The translations under genes and the position numbers were made by a program. A stretch of DNA of 60,000 bases from Tubiluchus corallicola (Eukaryota; Priapulida; Priapulimorpha; Priapulimorphida; Tubiluchidae): assembly GCA_030141605.1 (NCBI GenBank), contig JAQGDQ010000545.1:41504-101503 (forward strand), given 5' to 3'. Positions 47,952 through 59,442 of the stretch are shown here, in pieces (position 1 is the stretch's first letter; each line of letters starts with the position of its first letter). Under the pieces are notes generated by a model. That model searched no databases, was not told where the DNA came from, and saw nothing but the letters and a program-made list of their open reading frames with translations.

Positions 47952-48544
47952 TTACTTAAACTGTAGGACAAAACAATCAACTCTTTAAAATATTGAAAGG
48001 AAACATACCATTTTTCCAAAAATGGCTTACGTGAAAGAATTATTACCTCACAAACACAATTTCACGTTCGCGCCACTAGTTCTTCGCTGATGCATTTCGC
48101 CTTTAGACGGGTACTAGTGCCTGCATTTCGGAAATGCCTTGCACAAAAACAGGTGCTGTACATCTCAGTTCAGATGTGTTAGTTTGTGACGAACTACACA
48201 CGTTCGACAGCTCATGCATGAGTACAACGGTAAAATTGAAATTTGAATTTTAATCTTAAAACTTGCCTAGTCTTAACACAACACACTGAATATGTTACAG
48301 TAGCACTGTACTTCAATTTTCGCTTTCACAAATACGTGAAACACGCTCGTGAAATATTTTTGCTGTTGAAAATTATGTTAGTTTGTGATGTCATTAATAT
48401 TTGTGCTCGCCTGTCGTTAATTAAGCTTTTAGTCTATTATTTAATTATCAGAAACGCTTTTGCAGTTTTAATTGTGTTAAAATTTATACTTTTTATAGGA
48501 CTTGAAAATGAGGTCTTTTTTAAAAACCATCCTCTCTTTCTTAA
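47952..48544 (-). mobile_element. TTAA-1 MITE, left end damaged
   Basis: Starts near TTAAACTGTAGGACAAAACA, so about 25 terminal bases are lost. It ends CCATCCTCTCTTTC plus TTAA (48541-48544). The interior matches the 4984 and 45125 copies closely. Confidence 0.85.
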
Positions 48545-49014
48545 AACCTAGGAAAATATAACAAAGAAATTTGCAAAAAGCTGCACATAAAGCATAAATT
48601 TAAAATATACTACCTCTGAATAGAAATTTTCAGACCTGGTGGTTGCCGCCATTCACATGAAAATCATGACGTAGTTGATAGACTTCGTAACTTTTCGCAA
48701 GCGCGTCGTGGCTTTCCGTAAGGGCGCGCTGCGTAAACTAATTCGAACTTCTGCAACTTACATAATGATCACGCAAAAATATTACGAAGTTAGCTATCTA
48801 AATCTTTGTAAATACTTTTGCCGAAGATTGATCATCAGGACGAATGACGTCATTAGAAGAAGAATGGGCATTGCAAATGGGAGCGTATGAAACATAAAGT
48901 GATTTTACTAACTAAGCGTGGCGCATATTGCAATTTTGTTACTAAATCCTTCTAACATTTTTTGCGAACATTTAAATAAGCCTAACCTCCCAGAAGGCTT
49001 GACTTTTCCTTTGA
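48545..49014 (-). mobile_element. TTAA-2 MITE interrupted at its left side
   Basis: Begins CCTAGGAAAATATAACAAAG, corresponding to an internal position of the family (in the 19335 copy, GGTTAGAAAAATATAAC at 19393). It ends GACTTTTCCTTTGA at 49014 with TTAA mutated to TTGA. The sequence left of the break is the TTAA-1 copy ending at 48544. Confidence 0.83.
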
Positions 49015-50291
49015 AAGAGTTTACAGCATTTTTCAATTGTTTTATCATTTTTCAAAGCATACACGTATTTTTTAAATAAAACAATGTTTGTGGTTTAAAT
49101 ACGTTGGTAAAAAAATCGGTAAATACGAACAAAAATAGAGGCAAGTTATATTTTTAAAACTTGGCGTGTTTGTGTTTCCGTTCGTTTGTTCACTTTTTTT
49201 TGCTTTTTCGTTTGTTTATTTGTTAGTACGCGTCTTCGCCCGGTAATTTATTTTTAGTTTGCTTGCTTGTCCATTTGTCCTTTCGTCGTCGTCGCCACTG
49301 TCGTCTTTGTGTCCCTACGATTCGAAAACAGTCAAACATATTTCATAGTAACTTTGTCATTAAAATCATCAGTTCTTTTATTGGTCCTCTTATCATTTTT
49401 CAATCAACGTCTTTACGTCCTTGAAATGATATCCTTGTACTTTAAAATCTCTTAATTTCTAACTTGAATTGCATGAATTATGGCTATTAATTACGTGAAG
49501 ACGGTTAAAGGTCAAGGTCATCGACGTTCTTTTCAAAAACATAATCACAATTACATTTTCAACCCGGGGAAATTAGAAAGAAATAGGGAAACTGGAGTAG
49601 AGATCCATTTAGCTGTGACTGTTGTACTAAAGTTGAAGGTTATTTGAAGGTTACAGTGCTAAGAATGTCAGCGTCTGTGGTTTTAGCAAATTATGTGATT
49701 GTGATCTTGACCTTAACCTTGACCTTAAATCTACTCTCACAGGTTAAACTCGTTTCTAATACCATTTTAATTGATAGCAATGCAAATTAAGAAAAATATC
49801 TGATAACTGAGCAGGCAAGTACAAGCGTCTACTACTTCACTAGTTCTATTTTTTTAGGTAAGCTGTGACTATGTAGAGCTTCAAGCGAAAGTAGGTTTAT
49901 TTTCAAAATAAACCGAGATCTTGTTGTATCAAATATCCACTGACAAATCCTGATCCTGCCCCTGTGGACGGGAATCGCCCAGAAAAACAGCATAAATAAA
50001 GCGTCCCAGTCATCGGTTTGGGCGTCTGCCGTTGTCGGGCTTCAAATTACCCGCCCGTGGCAATCTGGGAAATCTTGGGGATTACCAAGACCTGCGGGAG
50101 ATGGGTGAAACGCTAGCCAGGCCATGTTTTGACTAGTTTTACAAGAAATGTTGCGATTCCACTCTAAATTTAGCACGATTTTGCTTTTCTTGGATTTTAT
50201 GCAGAGGCCCCATGCGTGGTGTGGCTAAAAATAGGCAGAGAACGCCACGGTTACATTCAGATCATACAGCAAAAAACGCCTCGGGTCCGAA
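49015..50291. other. Unassigned intronic sequence
   Basis: No confident feature. AAGGTCAAGGTCATC / CTTGACCTTAACCTTGACC motifs at 49507 and 49710 form a spaced inverted pair. 49950-50110 is locally GC-rich. Confidence 0.4.
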
Positions 50292-50785
50292 AATGTTCGA
50301 GTTATGCAAAAGTTCGAGTTAGACATTGTTCGTAAAAAACAAAATTGAGTGCTCGTCAAACGTCGGACAATAAACTACAGCCTATGAAAATGACAAATTG
50401 AGCCTTTAATCAGATATCAAACAACAGAATTTTTATGAATAATAAAAAATTAACTGGTTCACCTCTATTGTAGTGTGAGTAGCATGGTTAATAGAATTTA
50501 GCAATCATAATATTGTAATTTAGTTATTAAACCACGTTAGTTAAGCCATGTTGTTTTCAGCATTCAGCAAAGGTAATACAAGAAATCTTAGCATTTTTGC
50601 TGAAACTACTTATGGTGCACACTTCTTGCTTGGGCGGTTTGTGCCAGTAATTCGATTCTGGTGATAATTCGAGTTACAGATTTTGAGTTACGAGTTTCGA
50701 GTTACGTGGTAAAGAGAAAAATGAAAGGGAAAACCCGTACCACGAGATCTGTTCGAGATATGCAAGAGTTCGAGTTATAAGTGGT
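50292..50785 (+). repeat. Cluster of TTCGAGTTA motifs
   Basis: TTCGAGTTATGCAAAAGTTC (about 50298) and TTCGAGATATGCAAGAGTTC (about 50751) are direct 30-bp repeats. Between them GATAATTCGAGTTACAG, GAGTTACGAGTTTCGAG and TTACGTGG recur. It may be an old element with internal binding-site repeats. No coding sequence. Confidence 0.55.
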
Positions 50786-51607
50786 CGAATTATACGTAGT
50801 TTAATAGTTCGTTTGCATTTAAAGGTCCTATGACACTATTTTTATGTTATTCTCTTTTAAAAAGTAGGCGGAGTTACATATTTCGTAACTTTTAAAACAG
50901 TTTGGATGCATGATTTTATGTGATATGGTAACTTAAATTAAGCGCCGTTGGTACTGTCACAAATATTACTGCCCGCCATGACACTCAGCACTGTGACGTC
51001 ATGTTAGGAAGCGGCAATTAACAGCCGCAGTACAGTAGACAGCCAGTGGCCTCAGCAAGCAGAGCACTGTGAACTCCGAACAGAACGGTTATTGCTGAGT
51101 AATGATTTATCTATTAATAAAAACGTTTCTTACTATAGTATTTTTCTATTTATAGCAAATAAACTTATAAGAATCAGTTTTTATTTTACAAACCTGCAAG
51201 GAACAGCAAATTTATAGTAACAAACACAGTATACAGAGCACTATGATGTTATTGTACCATTATTTAAACTGTGTGTAGGCTGTATGAACAATAGGTGTGC
51301 CGATCAAGCTGCAAGTTAGTTAGTAGATACTATTTTGGGTTAGATGCACAGTAAGCAAATATTCATTCCTACAGGCGGTGTTTCTACCCTGCATTGTCGT
51401 TATTTAAAAATTGAAAAGTCGTATAATTTGTAATATGGCTGTCACGTATCTCTACTGGGAAATAACGAAAAGTAATATCAGTCAATGTTCGTTTTGCTTG
51501 GCTATTAATACCATATCTGATTCAACTAAATTAACTGTGATGAAGACAGTGGTGAAGCCCTACATGCCTTTCACAGATTATATAACTCTGTATACGAAAG
51601 AAAACCG
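50786..51607. other. Unassigned intronic sequence
   Basis: Nothing recognised with confidence. The last 70 bp may belong to family L. Confidence 0.35.
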
Positions 51608-52140
51608 GAAGAAAAGGGATTTTTAAGTATGTCTCAAAAAACTTTAGACACAAAGTCATGTTACTTTGCAGTATGTTTGCCTGTCTTGAAAGATTTGTGT
51701 TACTGAAAAAGAAAATCCTTAAGCACAAGAAAACACTTTTCATAAACAAAGCTTAAAATTCGACTTGAAATTTTGTGTCACATGCATGCTGTCTTATTGC
51801 GCACAGAGCTTGCATTTGCAACAACACTGTATAAAACTTTAAATTAAGTGTAAATTTAAACTCTTTTAGGCGCAGCCGGAAGTCGTCTGATACATATTTA
51901 GATAACATTGCGTAAAACTTAAAAAAATAATCAGAGCATTCGCTGCATATCCTTCGCTAACTAAGCAAAAGTATAAATTACTTTATATTGTTAATAAGGT
52001 CAATAATGTGTTTTTTTTTTGGTGAGTTAGTGGTGCACACTGGGATAGTGAGTCAGTGACGTTTTACCAGGCGGTGCGAAATTTTCAAGTTATTAAGAAT
52101 TTTATTTTCCAATTACATTATTCTTTGAAAAGGTAAGTGC
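51608..52140 (+). mobile_element. Family L repeat, direct arm of a foldback
   Basis: It shares its left part with 39385-39432 (GAAGAAAAGGG..., ATGTCTCAAAAAAC) and the remainder with 36604-37030 (AATAATCAGAGCATTC, AACTAAGCAAAAGTATAAAT, GTGACGTTTTACCAG). It is followed at once by an inverted copy. Confidence 0.78.
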
Positions 52141-52149
52141 AATGCTAGT

Positions 52150-52450
52150 TAATATAACTTTATGTGGAAAGTTCTGTTGGGATATACTTTTTTTTTCTTT
52201 TCTTTTCCTTTAATAATTTAAAATGTTTGTGCCAACTGGCAAAGCGTTACTGTATTACCATCCCAGTGGCAGCACCGGCTCACTAAAATATATTATTGAT
52301 CTTGTTGACAACGTAAAGTAATTTAAGCTTTTGTTTAGTTAGTGAAGTTATAGTGTTACTGTTAATACGAGCCCTGTATGCAATAAGACAGCATGGAAGT
52401 GATAGAAAATTTCATGACGAATATTTTTTTAGCTTATTGTAAGAATAGTG
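52150..52450 (-). mobile_element. Family L repeat, inverted arm of a foldback
   Basis: The reverse complement reads ATGCTGTCTTATTGCATACA, AAACAAAAGCTTAAATTACT, GGTAATACAGTAACGCTTTG and CCAGTTGGCAC, colinear with the direct arm and the 36604 copy. About 110 bp present in the direct arm (including the AGAGCATTC block) is missing here. Confidence 0.78.
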
Positions 52451-52470
52451 TTTAGCAAACGTCGTTAAAT

Positions 52471-52610
<140 letters not shown>

Positions 52611-53386
52611 AATTTATTGACTGGTAACAGTCCATTCTAATCAATCCATTCAAACCAAATTACATTTTGGTTTTAGAAGTTATTTGTGTTCTTAAATTCA
52701 CTAACTGACCAAAAGAAAGATCCTGGTTTCACTTTACTATTTGGATTTTGTTTTTACCTCTCTGATTCACGAAACGTTGTAACACTGCTACGTTCACATG
52801 TCAATACAACTTCTCTCTATCGCTAGGTAAACAGCCAGACCCAGCATGGCGAATAAATCTGCTAATCTGCTAAAATGATTGAGTAATTAGAGCAGTTAGT
52901 GATTACTGTCTAGGATAGATATACTAATAGTTAGAAACCGCATAAATTACTTCTTTCTGGAAAAGTTAATTAAATTTTCTTTCAAAACTTCACTGATTCT
53001 GTCCGAATGCACAGGCCTGCTCGCCTAGATACTAAAGCAAAATCAAGACACTTAGTGACCTAAAGTTGTTTAAATGCATAAACATCTTGGCCAATTGCAT
53101 TTTATAAAATACCAGCAATAAGCGTTACGCATTCATTGTAGGCGAATGTATTTCTTTGTAGTCTAGCCATCAGCGGACACCATCGAACAACATCAAAATG
53201 TCAAAATATTGCAGGCGATTCCCAGTTAATGGAGAATGATGTGTGCTCGCAGAAATCAAGAGACAGCCCTTTAGGGAAGCAGCAAAAGAGAAATAAAACC
53301 CCGCCTTCAACCGCAATTATCAGTATTTCAAGAAACAGGATGTCAAAGAAATTAGGTATCAGGACACTTCGTAGTCTTGAATAATA
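52611..53386. other. Unassigned intronic sequence
   Basis: Nothing recognised. Confidence 0.35.
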
Positions 53387-53901
53387 TTAAAGGAAAGGTC
53401 AAGCGCTTCTGAGATGCTTGGCGTTTTTCAATGTTCGTGAAAAATATCAGAAAGATTTAGTAAGTAAAAAGTCTCGATCATTTCGCGTTTGGGCGCGTCC
53501 ATTTTGAACGCCGATTCTTCCACCAATGACGTCAGCTGAAGAAAAGCAGCGCACTGTTACTTTCCGTCAAATGTACAATAGTTTTTTACAGAAAAAAGTA
53601 GATAGATAATTTTATGATATTTTTGGATGAATATTAGGCAGGGAGCAGAAGTTTTGAATTATTTTAAGCAGCGCATGAGGAAAGCCATGATGTGCTTACG
53701 AAAAGTCACGAAATCCACCAGTTATGTCACCATATTTCAAGTGAATGGCGGCTACCTCCGCACCTAAACATTTCTATTCGGATGTAGTATAAATTAACTT
53801 TGCGCATTATAGACAGTTTTATTTTATTTGTCATATTTTTCTAGCTTTAAATGATAGCAGTAAAATAAGCCCAACACGTAGTAACTTGTCCTTTTCTTTA
53901 A
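53387..53901 (+). mobile_element. TTAA-2 MITE, full-length reference copy
   Basis: TTAA lies at 53387-53390 and 53898-53901. The left terminus AGGAAAGGTCAAG and right terminus CTTGTCCTTTTCT are imperfect inverted repeats of 13 bp (17 bp with the TTAA). The length is 515 bp. The interior contains AACGCCGATTCTTCCACCAA and CAAGTGAATGGCGGCTACC. It has no transposase frame. Confidence 0.9.
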
Positions 53902-54831
53902 GCTATGCCTTGCCAGAAGCCAAAGTTCGTGTATACAGCGACACGTAGAGTATACACTCCCCATCCCTCGAGTGTGTCGATTGGACGCTTACTCAAGTTA
54001 TTATTGTATAATATTTGGCGGAGTTTTAAAATAATATAGTATTAACCATATTCATTGAACAATTGAGTAAATCAAATTACAAGAAACAAAGAAAAAACTA
54101 GACTCAAGAAACATTATACTGCGGAATAAAGGAATCACATGAATGTGGTAAAATGGGTTCAGGCACAAAAAACGCATACAACAGAGCAACATACATACAT
54201 ATCATTAACTTTGTATTACATGTATGTATGTCAGTCATTCAGGCTTGTACTGAGTTATCTCAGTCTGTTCTATCTTCAAATATTTTGTGGACGGATCTAG
54301 CTTTAATTTTAATAACTTCTACATCTTGTGACGCATTTAAGAACACGAACCGTTCATTAGGAGACATATAATGAAAGTTAGGACAGAAATCAGAAAGAAT
54401 ACAAAAACATTCCTTTCTTACATGAGCGTGGACATTCAGTAATTACATGCAATTCATCCTCTACTTTGTTCACAAAACAATTTTTCATACTCGTTGTTCT
54501 ACAGATATTTTTTGGCTTATGATATTTAATGATTTCAATTGCTAATTTATGAGTACTTTATGAGATAGTATAGTAATATCTCTATTTACCATAATATATT
54601 GAGAATCATAACAAAATATTAAGATACTTAGTCAGTGATAGTTAAAAACATACACTGTTGGAGGCAAATGCGTCAGTTTAAAGTCCAAATTACAGGTGTA
54701 AAAAATAAAAAATAACGTTAAACTTAAACTTTACATATTTTACATATTTACAAACTGACTATCAGTAAAATTAAGTCATTTAACGTGGCCTGGAGTAAAT
54801 GAATTCTGCATTAGTGTGTAAATTGTGTAAG
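53902..54831. other. Unassigned intronic sequence, perhaps LINE 3' UTR
   Basis: AT-rich; could include the 3' UTR of the minus-strand LINE fragment at 54832. Nothing else recognised. Confidence 0.3.
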
Positions 54832-54995
54832 TTGCGCATTCAAATCTTGACATCATTAGTGCTTTTGTTTTTGTTTTGAATGCGGTTAATGATTTAATAC
54901 GTTTGATTTCAACTGGCAGTGAATTCCAGAGCTGGATGGCGTTTTTCGCTATTGAACTGGGCGGACAGTGATTGTTTGCTCTTGTTTATTTCAAA
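54832..54995 (-). mobile_element. LINE RT-ORF C-terminal fragment
   Basis: The minus frame reads RANNHCPPSSIAKNAIQLWN, then SLPVEIKRIKSLTAFKTKTK. This matches the terminal WNSLPxEIRxxxSLxxFKxxLK block of LINE ORF2 proteins. Nothing of the RT core is visible upstream. Confidence 0.75.
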
Positions 54996-56014
54996 TTAAA
55001 TACTCATGTAAGAATCATTTTATAATGCAGAAAAAACTTGCAGTGTGTTTTATGTATTCGGATACATGTAGGACCTAAAATGGCTGCGCTGCTAAAGCTG
55101 TAAAAAATATTTCACGAATGTTTCATAATACAAAAAGAGAACAATTTATTAAATTAAATCTTTTGCAAAACTATGCTCTTAAGCATATATCTGGGTATTC
55201 ATTTAAATCGTCTACTACATCAGGATTTTCGGCAACTTCGGCAACAAAAATTCAAACATTTGAAGACCACCGCGACTACCAAACAAATATTTCTATAGTG
55301 TTTATATCTATAACATCATATACATACATACATTATATATATATATACTAAAAAGGCAAATGTAGATGACCTTTATTAGGGCAATGCTGAGATTAATGCT
55401 TTAATGTTTGCTAATTTAAAAGCAATTAAGTTTTGCGTTCTGCACGACGTTAAAAGGGCAATAAATAAAGACTACACGATTTTGTCTCTCCGCATCATGG
55501 CCGACTAATTATTCGACTAATAAAACTTAATGGACATGGAAAGGCAGTGCAACGCGAGGCACAGCTCACATAATTATGGAATACTCCAGCGAAAACAAAA
55601 GATGAAAACGTGTAATTTGTCAAGCTTACTGTCCTCTGAGCTGAGTGTTTTCCGGGCGCTTAGGGCAGTTGATAAAGACAACAGCTTCTGAAGTCTGATT
55701 AAGAAGAGAGCTCATCCTAGGACTTTTCGTTACTCAGCTATGCACAAAGAAACGCCGCCTTGCCTAACAGCATATAAAGAGCTTTTGATAATAACTTTAA
55801 CTCGAACTATTATGTGGGTTTTAACCGTTTTACGTAAAACCGCTTGCAAGCCCTATCGTACGCTATTGTGCGGAAATATGTAACACCTAATTAACAACGA
55901 TCATGGCAAAGCCACTTCAGAACAGGCTTGCCCTATTCAGACCGGGTGTTAAAACACATTAGCGTTATGCTGCCTTAGAAAGCCAAAATATTCATTAGGC
56001 TAGTTTGGCGCTAA
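54996..56014. other. Unassigned intronic sequence
   Basis: No gene recognised. A short TA run lies at about 55335-55348. Confidence 0.35.
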
Positions 56015-56028
56015 TATTTTTGCGCCGG

Positions 56029-56465
56029 AGAAATTCACATCGAAGTAAGTGATACAAAAAGAGAGATTCACATCGAAGTAAATGATACAAAAAGAGAGAT
56101 TCACATCGAAGTAAATGATACATCCAGAGAAATTCACATCGAAGTAAATGATACAAAAAGAGAGATTCACATCGAAGTAAATGATACATCCAGAGAAATT
56201 CACGTCGAAGTAAATGATACATCCAGAGAAATTCACGTCGAAGTAAATGATACATCCAGAGACATTCGCGTCGAAGTAAATGATACATCCAGAGACATTC
56301 GCGTCGAAGTAAATGATACATCCAGAGAAATTCACGTCGAAGTAAATGATACATCCAGAGAAATTCACGTCGAAGTAAATGATACATCCAGAGAAATTCA
56401 CGTCGAAGTAAATGATACATCCAGAGAAATTCACGTCGAAGTGAATGATGCATCCAAAGAAAGTT
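56029..56465 (+). repeat. 33-bp tandem repeat, about 13 units
   Basis: Units begin GAAATTCACGTCGAAGTAAA or GAGATTCACATCGAAGTAAA and end GATACATCCAGA or GATACAAAAAGA. On the + strand the frame is open 56015-56611 (198 codons, no Met start), giving REIHVEVNDTS repeats and a non-repeat tail ending TTCSIESFLLA. Two minus frames are also open. The two unit types interdigitate at the left and become uniform at the right, suggesting ongoing homogenisation. It ends 50 bp before the channel exon's acceptor. Confidence 0.93.
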
Positions 56466-56660
56466 ACATCGAAATAAATGATGCTTACTGCAACGATCAA
56501 GTTAACAATACTCTTAGAGAAATTCACCCGGATTTACAGAAACTAATACAAAATATTTTCACATTTATAGGAGAAACGACATGCTCCATTGAGTCGTTTC
56601 TGTTAGCCTGAAAATAAATGTAATGACACAATTTTTAACATTTTCTATTTGGTTTTGTAG

Positions 56661-56728
56661 GCCCTCCATTGATTATCAAAGCAGAGATGAATGTAAGAAG
56701 CCTGGGGCCAGTGTCAGAAACCAGAAAC
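56661..56728 (+). CDS. Cys-loop ligand-gated ion channel (GABA/glycine-type) subunit, second extracellular exon (68 bp)
   Basis: It continues the channel subunit begun at 40755-40888. The acceptor is TTTGGTTTTGTAG/G and the donor AGAAAC/GTAAGT. The first two bases complete the Gly codon left by the previous exon, giving MGGPPLIIKAEMNVRS and then LGPVSETRN. The pattern GGPPVxVxxxxxVRSxGPVSE is beta-strand 1 to loop 2 of the GABA-A/glycine receptor group. The 68-bp length and phase 0 end equal the corresponding exon in vertebrate glycine and GABA-A genes. The third residue before the donor would usually be hydrophobic or Val/Thr (for example xxM); here it is Thr-Arg-Asn. The next exon (normally about 220 bp, with FRQxWxDxRL and later the Cys-loop) was not found before 60000. 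Confidence 0.85.
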
Positions 56729-57540
56729 GTAAGTATTTCACAAAGTAAAAATATGCGATGACGTGTGATCAAGCTTGGTCGGAATCAGAGGGTAACTAGT
56801 GTGTCTAGCATTCATTTATCAGCACTTCTATCCTTATTTTGCGCAACTTTTTCCTTTTAGCTGCTCCGGGAGAATCAGTGTTTGCTGCATTTTGCATTGG
56901 TTCATTGGAAAACTGCTTTCACTGAGCAGCGATTATGCTGTATTTAATCATTTTTGTAGGTTTCTACTCTGATACACTTTGGCCTCAAGTCTTCTCTATT
57001 TTTAAGGAGGAATTCCTGTTAAAAGGTGAAACGATCTTAATTTCTCTTAGGCTGACCAGTTGGTTTTTCCTGGAACTTGCCTTGGGCTGCAGCAAGCAGG
57101 AGCGATCAATAAAATAGTGTGTACGATCACGCAAGTGCACACCAGAGTAAGCTACTCAATAGGGAAAGTTGGAGTGCCTGAAGAGGGCGTGCTTTTAATA
57201 ATTTTATCCAATTAAATCACCACGCAAATCTTTAATCAAATAGAATGATTGGATAACTGAGATTCTCCTGAACAGAACAGCACCTAATTTGTAATCATTT
57301 AGTTATGTAGGTGCTCATACAAAAGTCATAGATCTTATAATACCTATTTTGAATGGTGCAGTCCCGAAGTAGTACTGCCTAAACCCTCGGTTTTTGTTCT
57401 TTTTTTCCAATAATTACTTGGACGAGCTTACTATGGCGCAAGCATCTATACTATGGCGCAAGTTTTTATTCCTGGCTCTTGCCTTTAGTTATATTATATG
57501 CATGCTGTAATATCAAATCATTAATATTAACTGTATATTT
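56729..57540. other. Downstream intron sequence
   Basis: An acceptor-like CTTTTTCCTTTTAG lies at about 56860, but the frame behind it does not resemble the channel. The + frame 56935-57117 is unrecognised. Confidence 0.35.
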
Positions 57541-57590
57541 TTCTCACTGTTTCTATATAGGGTATGCTTGTATTTCCAAATAAATAAATA
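57541..57590 (+). mobile_element. Possible LINE 3' terminus
   Basis: CTTGTATTTCCAAATAAATA then AATAAATTC, a simple-repeat tail as on other LINE 3' ends here. Upstream, CTATGGCGCAAG is doubled at 57432 and 57451. Confidence 0.3.
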
Positions 57591-58159
57591 AATTCAAAGT
57601 AAATTCACATAAAAATATTCTGTATGCATTCTGCTGCGATTGAGATGTGGCATTTAAGACAACCTTGGTAACATTCCGTGGACATAGTCTTCTTCACATT
57701 TCATTGCTAGTAACGAATGACATCTTAGATGGTATATGAGAGTTCTTAACAAGCTTACAAGTAATTTGTCACGTTTTGTATAACGTCGCGTCTAGACGCA
57801 AAACAAGCTTGAAAAAGTTCCTTCTTCAAAACAATGGTTGGCGACAGGAAATACGAGAGAGCTCTCATGAGACTTGTCATCATTAACAGAGAAAAATGTA
57901 ATGCCCTTTATAGTCTCAAACATTATAATATTTATTCAGTAGCTTTCGCTCTAGCGGGCCTTATAGAAAGTACTGGTAACTCAAGTTATAAAAGGCGTTT
58001 TCTCCGTCAATGCTTGGGGAACTAATGTATTCATATCCTACTTGCTCATTTCTCATAAGTTAATAATTTCGGTAAGAAAATCATAGGAAGCATTTGCTGT
58101 TGTCACGATGTCCGATTTGCATAAAAAATATAATGCAAATAACAGTAATTTCGTTTAGG
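57591..58159. other. Unassigned sequence
   Basis: The + frame 57834-58025 (63 residues) is unrecognised. Confidence 0.3.
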
Positions 58160-58678
58160 ACATAGTGGGTTTAAATTTTGATGATTTTTTTTCCAGTATT
58201 CTACAACCAACCATACGTGGTCGTAACTTTAAACTGTTTACGTCTTTTCCGAGATTAAGCGTCTCAAAATTTTCATTTGCTAACAGAATTGTAAACGTTT
58301 GGAATGCTTGGATTCTCATGTATCTGATGCTACCAGTTTGTCAGTTTTTAGCAATCGGTTAGTTAATGTTAATTTACTGCCTTATTGTAACTTTATCCGA
58401 AACATGTGAGATTGTCAATGGCGTAATTGGTTCTCTCCAAGCCATATTATTGTATAAAACGTGTTGTATATAGTGCATAATTCATATTTACTTATATGTT
58501 ACTAGTAGCCTTTTAATGAGATATATTAAATTTTAAGGTATTGCTTTTATTGATTTTATTTTTCTGCATCATTTTATGTTTTATAGGATTAGCATAAGTG
58601 CGCTTGCGCCTGCTGATTCTTTCTTTCATACAATTTTAATATACGTATAAAGGTCAATAAATAAAAATTAAATAAATA
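58160..58678 (+). mobile_element. LINE RT-ORF C-terminal fragment and 3' UTR
   Basis: The + frame reads GLNFDDFFSSILQPTIRGRN, then FKLFTSFPRLSVSKFSFANR, then IVNVWNAW before losing similarity by a frame change. It is the same family block as 38429-38668 (FDxFFxxxxxxxLRGHNxKLFK...SFANRVVxIWNxL). About 310 bp of 3' UTR end in AATAAATAAATAAATTG. Confidence 0.78.
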
Positions 58679-58868
58679 AATAAATTGTCCACGGATAACA
58701 CCTTAAGTATCTCATATCCAGGGTGGTCCCGATTATTATTACCCGCATGTTACTTGGTAAACCTACGCGCTTGGTCGAAGAACCAGCGGTCTTTAGTATA
58801 CCTCAGTCGGTAGTTGAACCCGAAACCTTCCGAGAGGGAAGCGAGCACGCTACCATTAAGCTCGTCAT
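58679..58868 (-). mobile_element. tRNA-derived SINE
   Basis: The minus strand begins GAGCTTAATGGTAGCGTGCT (tRNA D-arm/A box), continues CGCTTCCCTCTCGGAAGG (anticodon-arm-like) and TTTCGGGTTCAACTACC (T-arm/B box). A non-tRNA body of about 110 bp follows, ending at the AATAAATAAA tail of the neighbouring LINE. A tRNA head with an unrelated body is the definition of a SINE; the partner LINE is unknown. Confidence 0.65.
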
Positions 58869-59044
58869 AAACACATGTTACACATTATCATAGAATGCAT
58901 TTGTATATCAGAAAGAAAACCGCAGAGAGATCTGTATTGAGAAAATGAAAATGAAAAAAGTAATGACCCGTAGTAACTTCGAACAGAAATTTCAGCCTCC
59001 CATGATGAAAATTGTAGCCTATGATTGCTTTCAGAAACAAATGT
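58869..59044. other. Unassigned short spacer
   Basis: Nothing recognised. Confidence 0.35.
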
Positions 59045-59092
59045 AACAACAACAACAACAACAACAATAACAACAACAACAACAACAACAAC
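59045..59092. repeat. (AAC)n microsatellite
   Basis: About 16 AAC units with one AAT. Confidence 0.95.
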
Positions 59093-59279
59093 GTGATCGA
59101 GCATCATGGATCGTTTCTTCTTGATCCAAAAATTATTATTGTTGTTTATTTAATTTATTTATTTCAATTATTCAATTTAGGAAATCAAGCTGGTTAAATT
59201 AATTAATTGTCTGTATCTCATCGCTCACTAGTCCTACCTGTGATCATTTAACCCATTAAAAGATGGCTGACTTGATGAC

Positions 59280-59442
59280 CTTTTGGTCGGCTCGCTATCC
59301 TCTCTCTTTTTCACTTGTTACTAGCAATTAGGCTTTACTTACTTGTAAAATATTCCACTATTGCACCCTTGCAGACTGGATGTGGTTATTGTACATTTTG
59401 TAGATGGAGAAAATAAATTTTAATTCAATTCAATTCAATTCA
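59280..59442 (+). mobile_element. Probable LINE 3' end with (AATTC)n tail
   Basis: GATGGAGAAAATAAATTTTA is followed by four AATTC units. This is the usual look of a CR1/Jockey-type 3' terminus; no coding part was seen. Confidence 0.45.

Noticed and set aside
52760-52800. CTGATTCACGAAACGTTG as a ribozyme core
   Set aside because: The first core box is incomplete and there is no room for stem II.
56863-56945. Possible third channel exon after the acceptor-like CTTTTTCCTTTTAG
   Set aside because: The frame (LLRENQCLLHFALVHW...) has no family motifs and soon stops.
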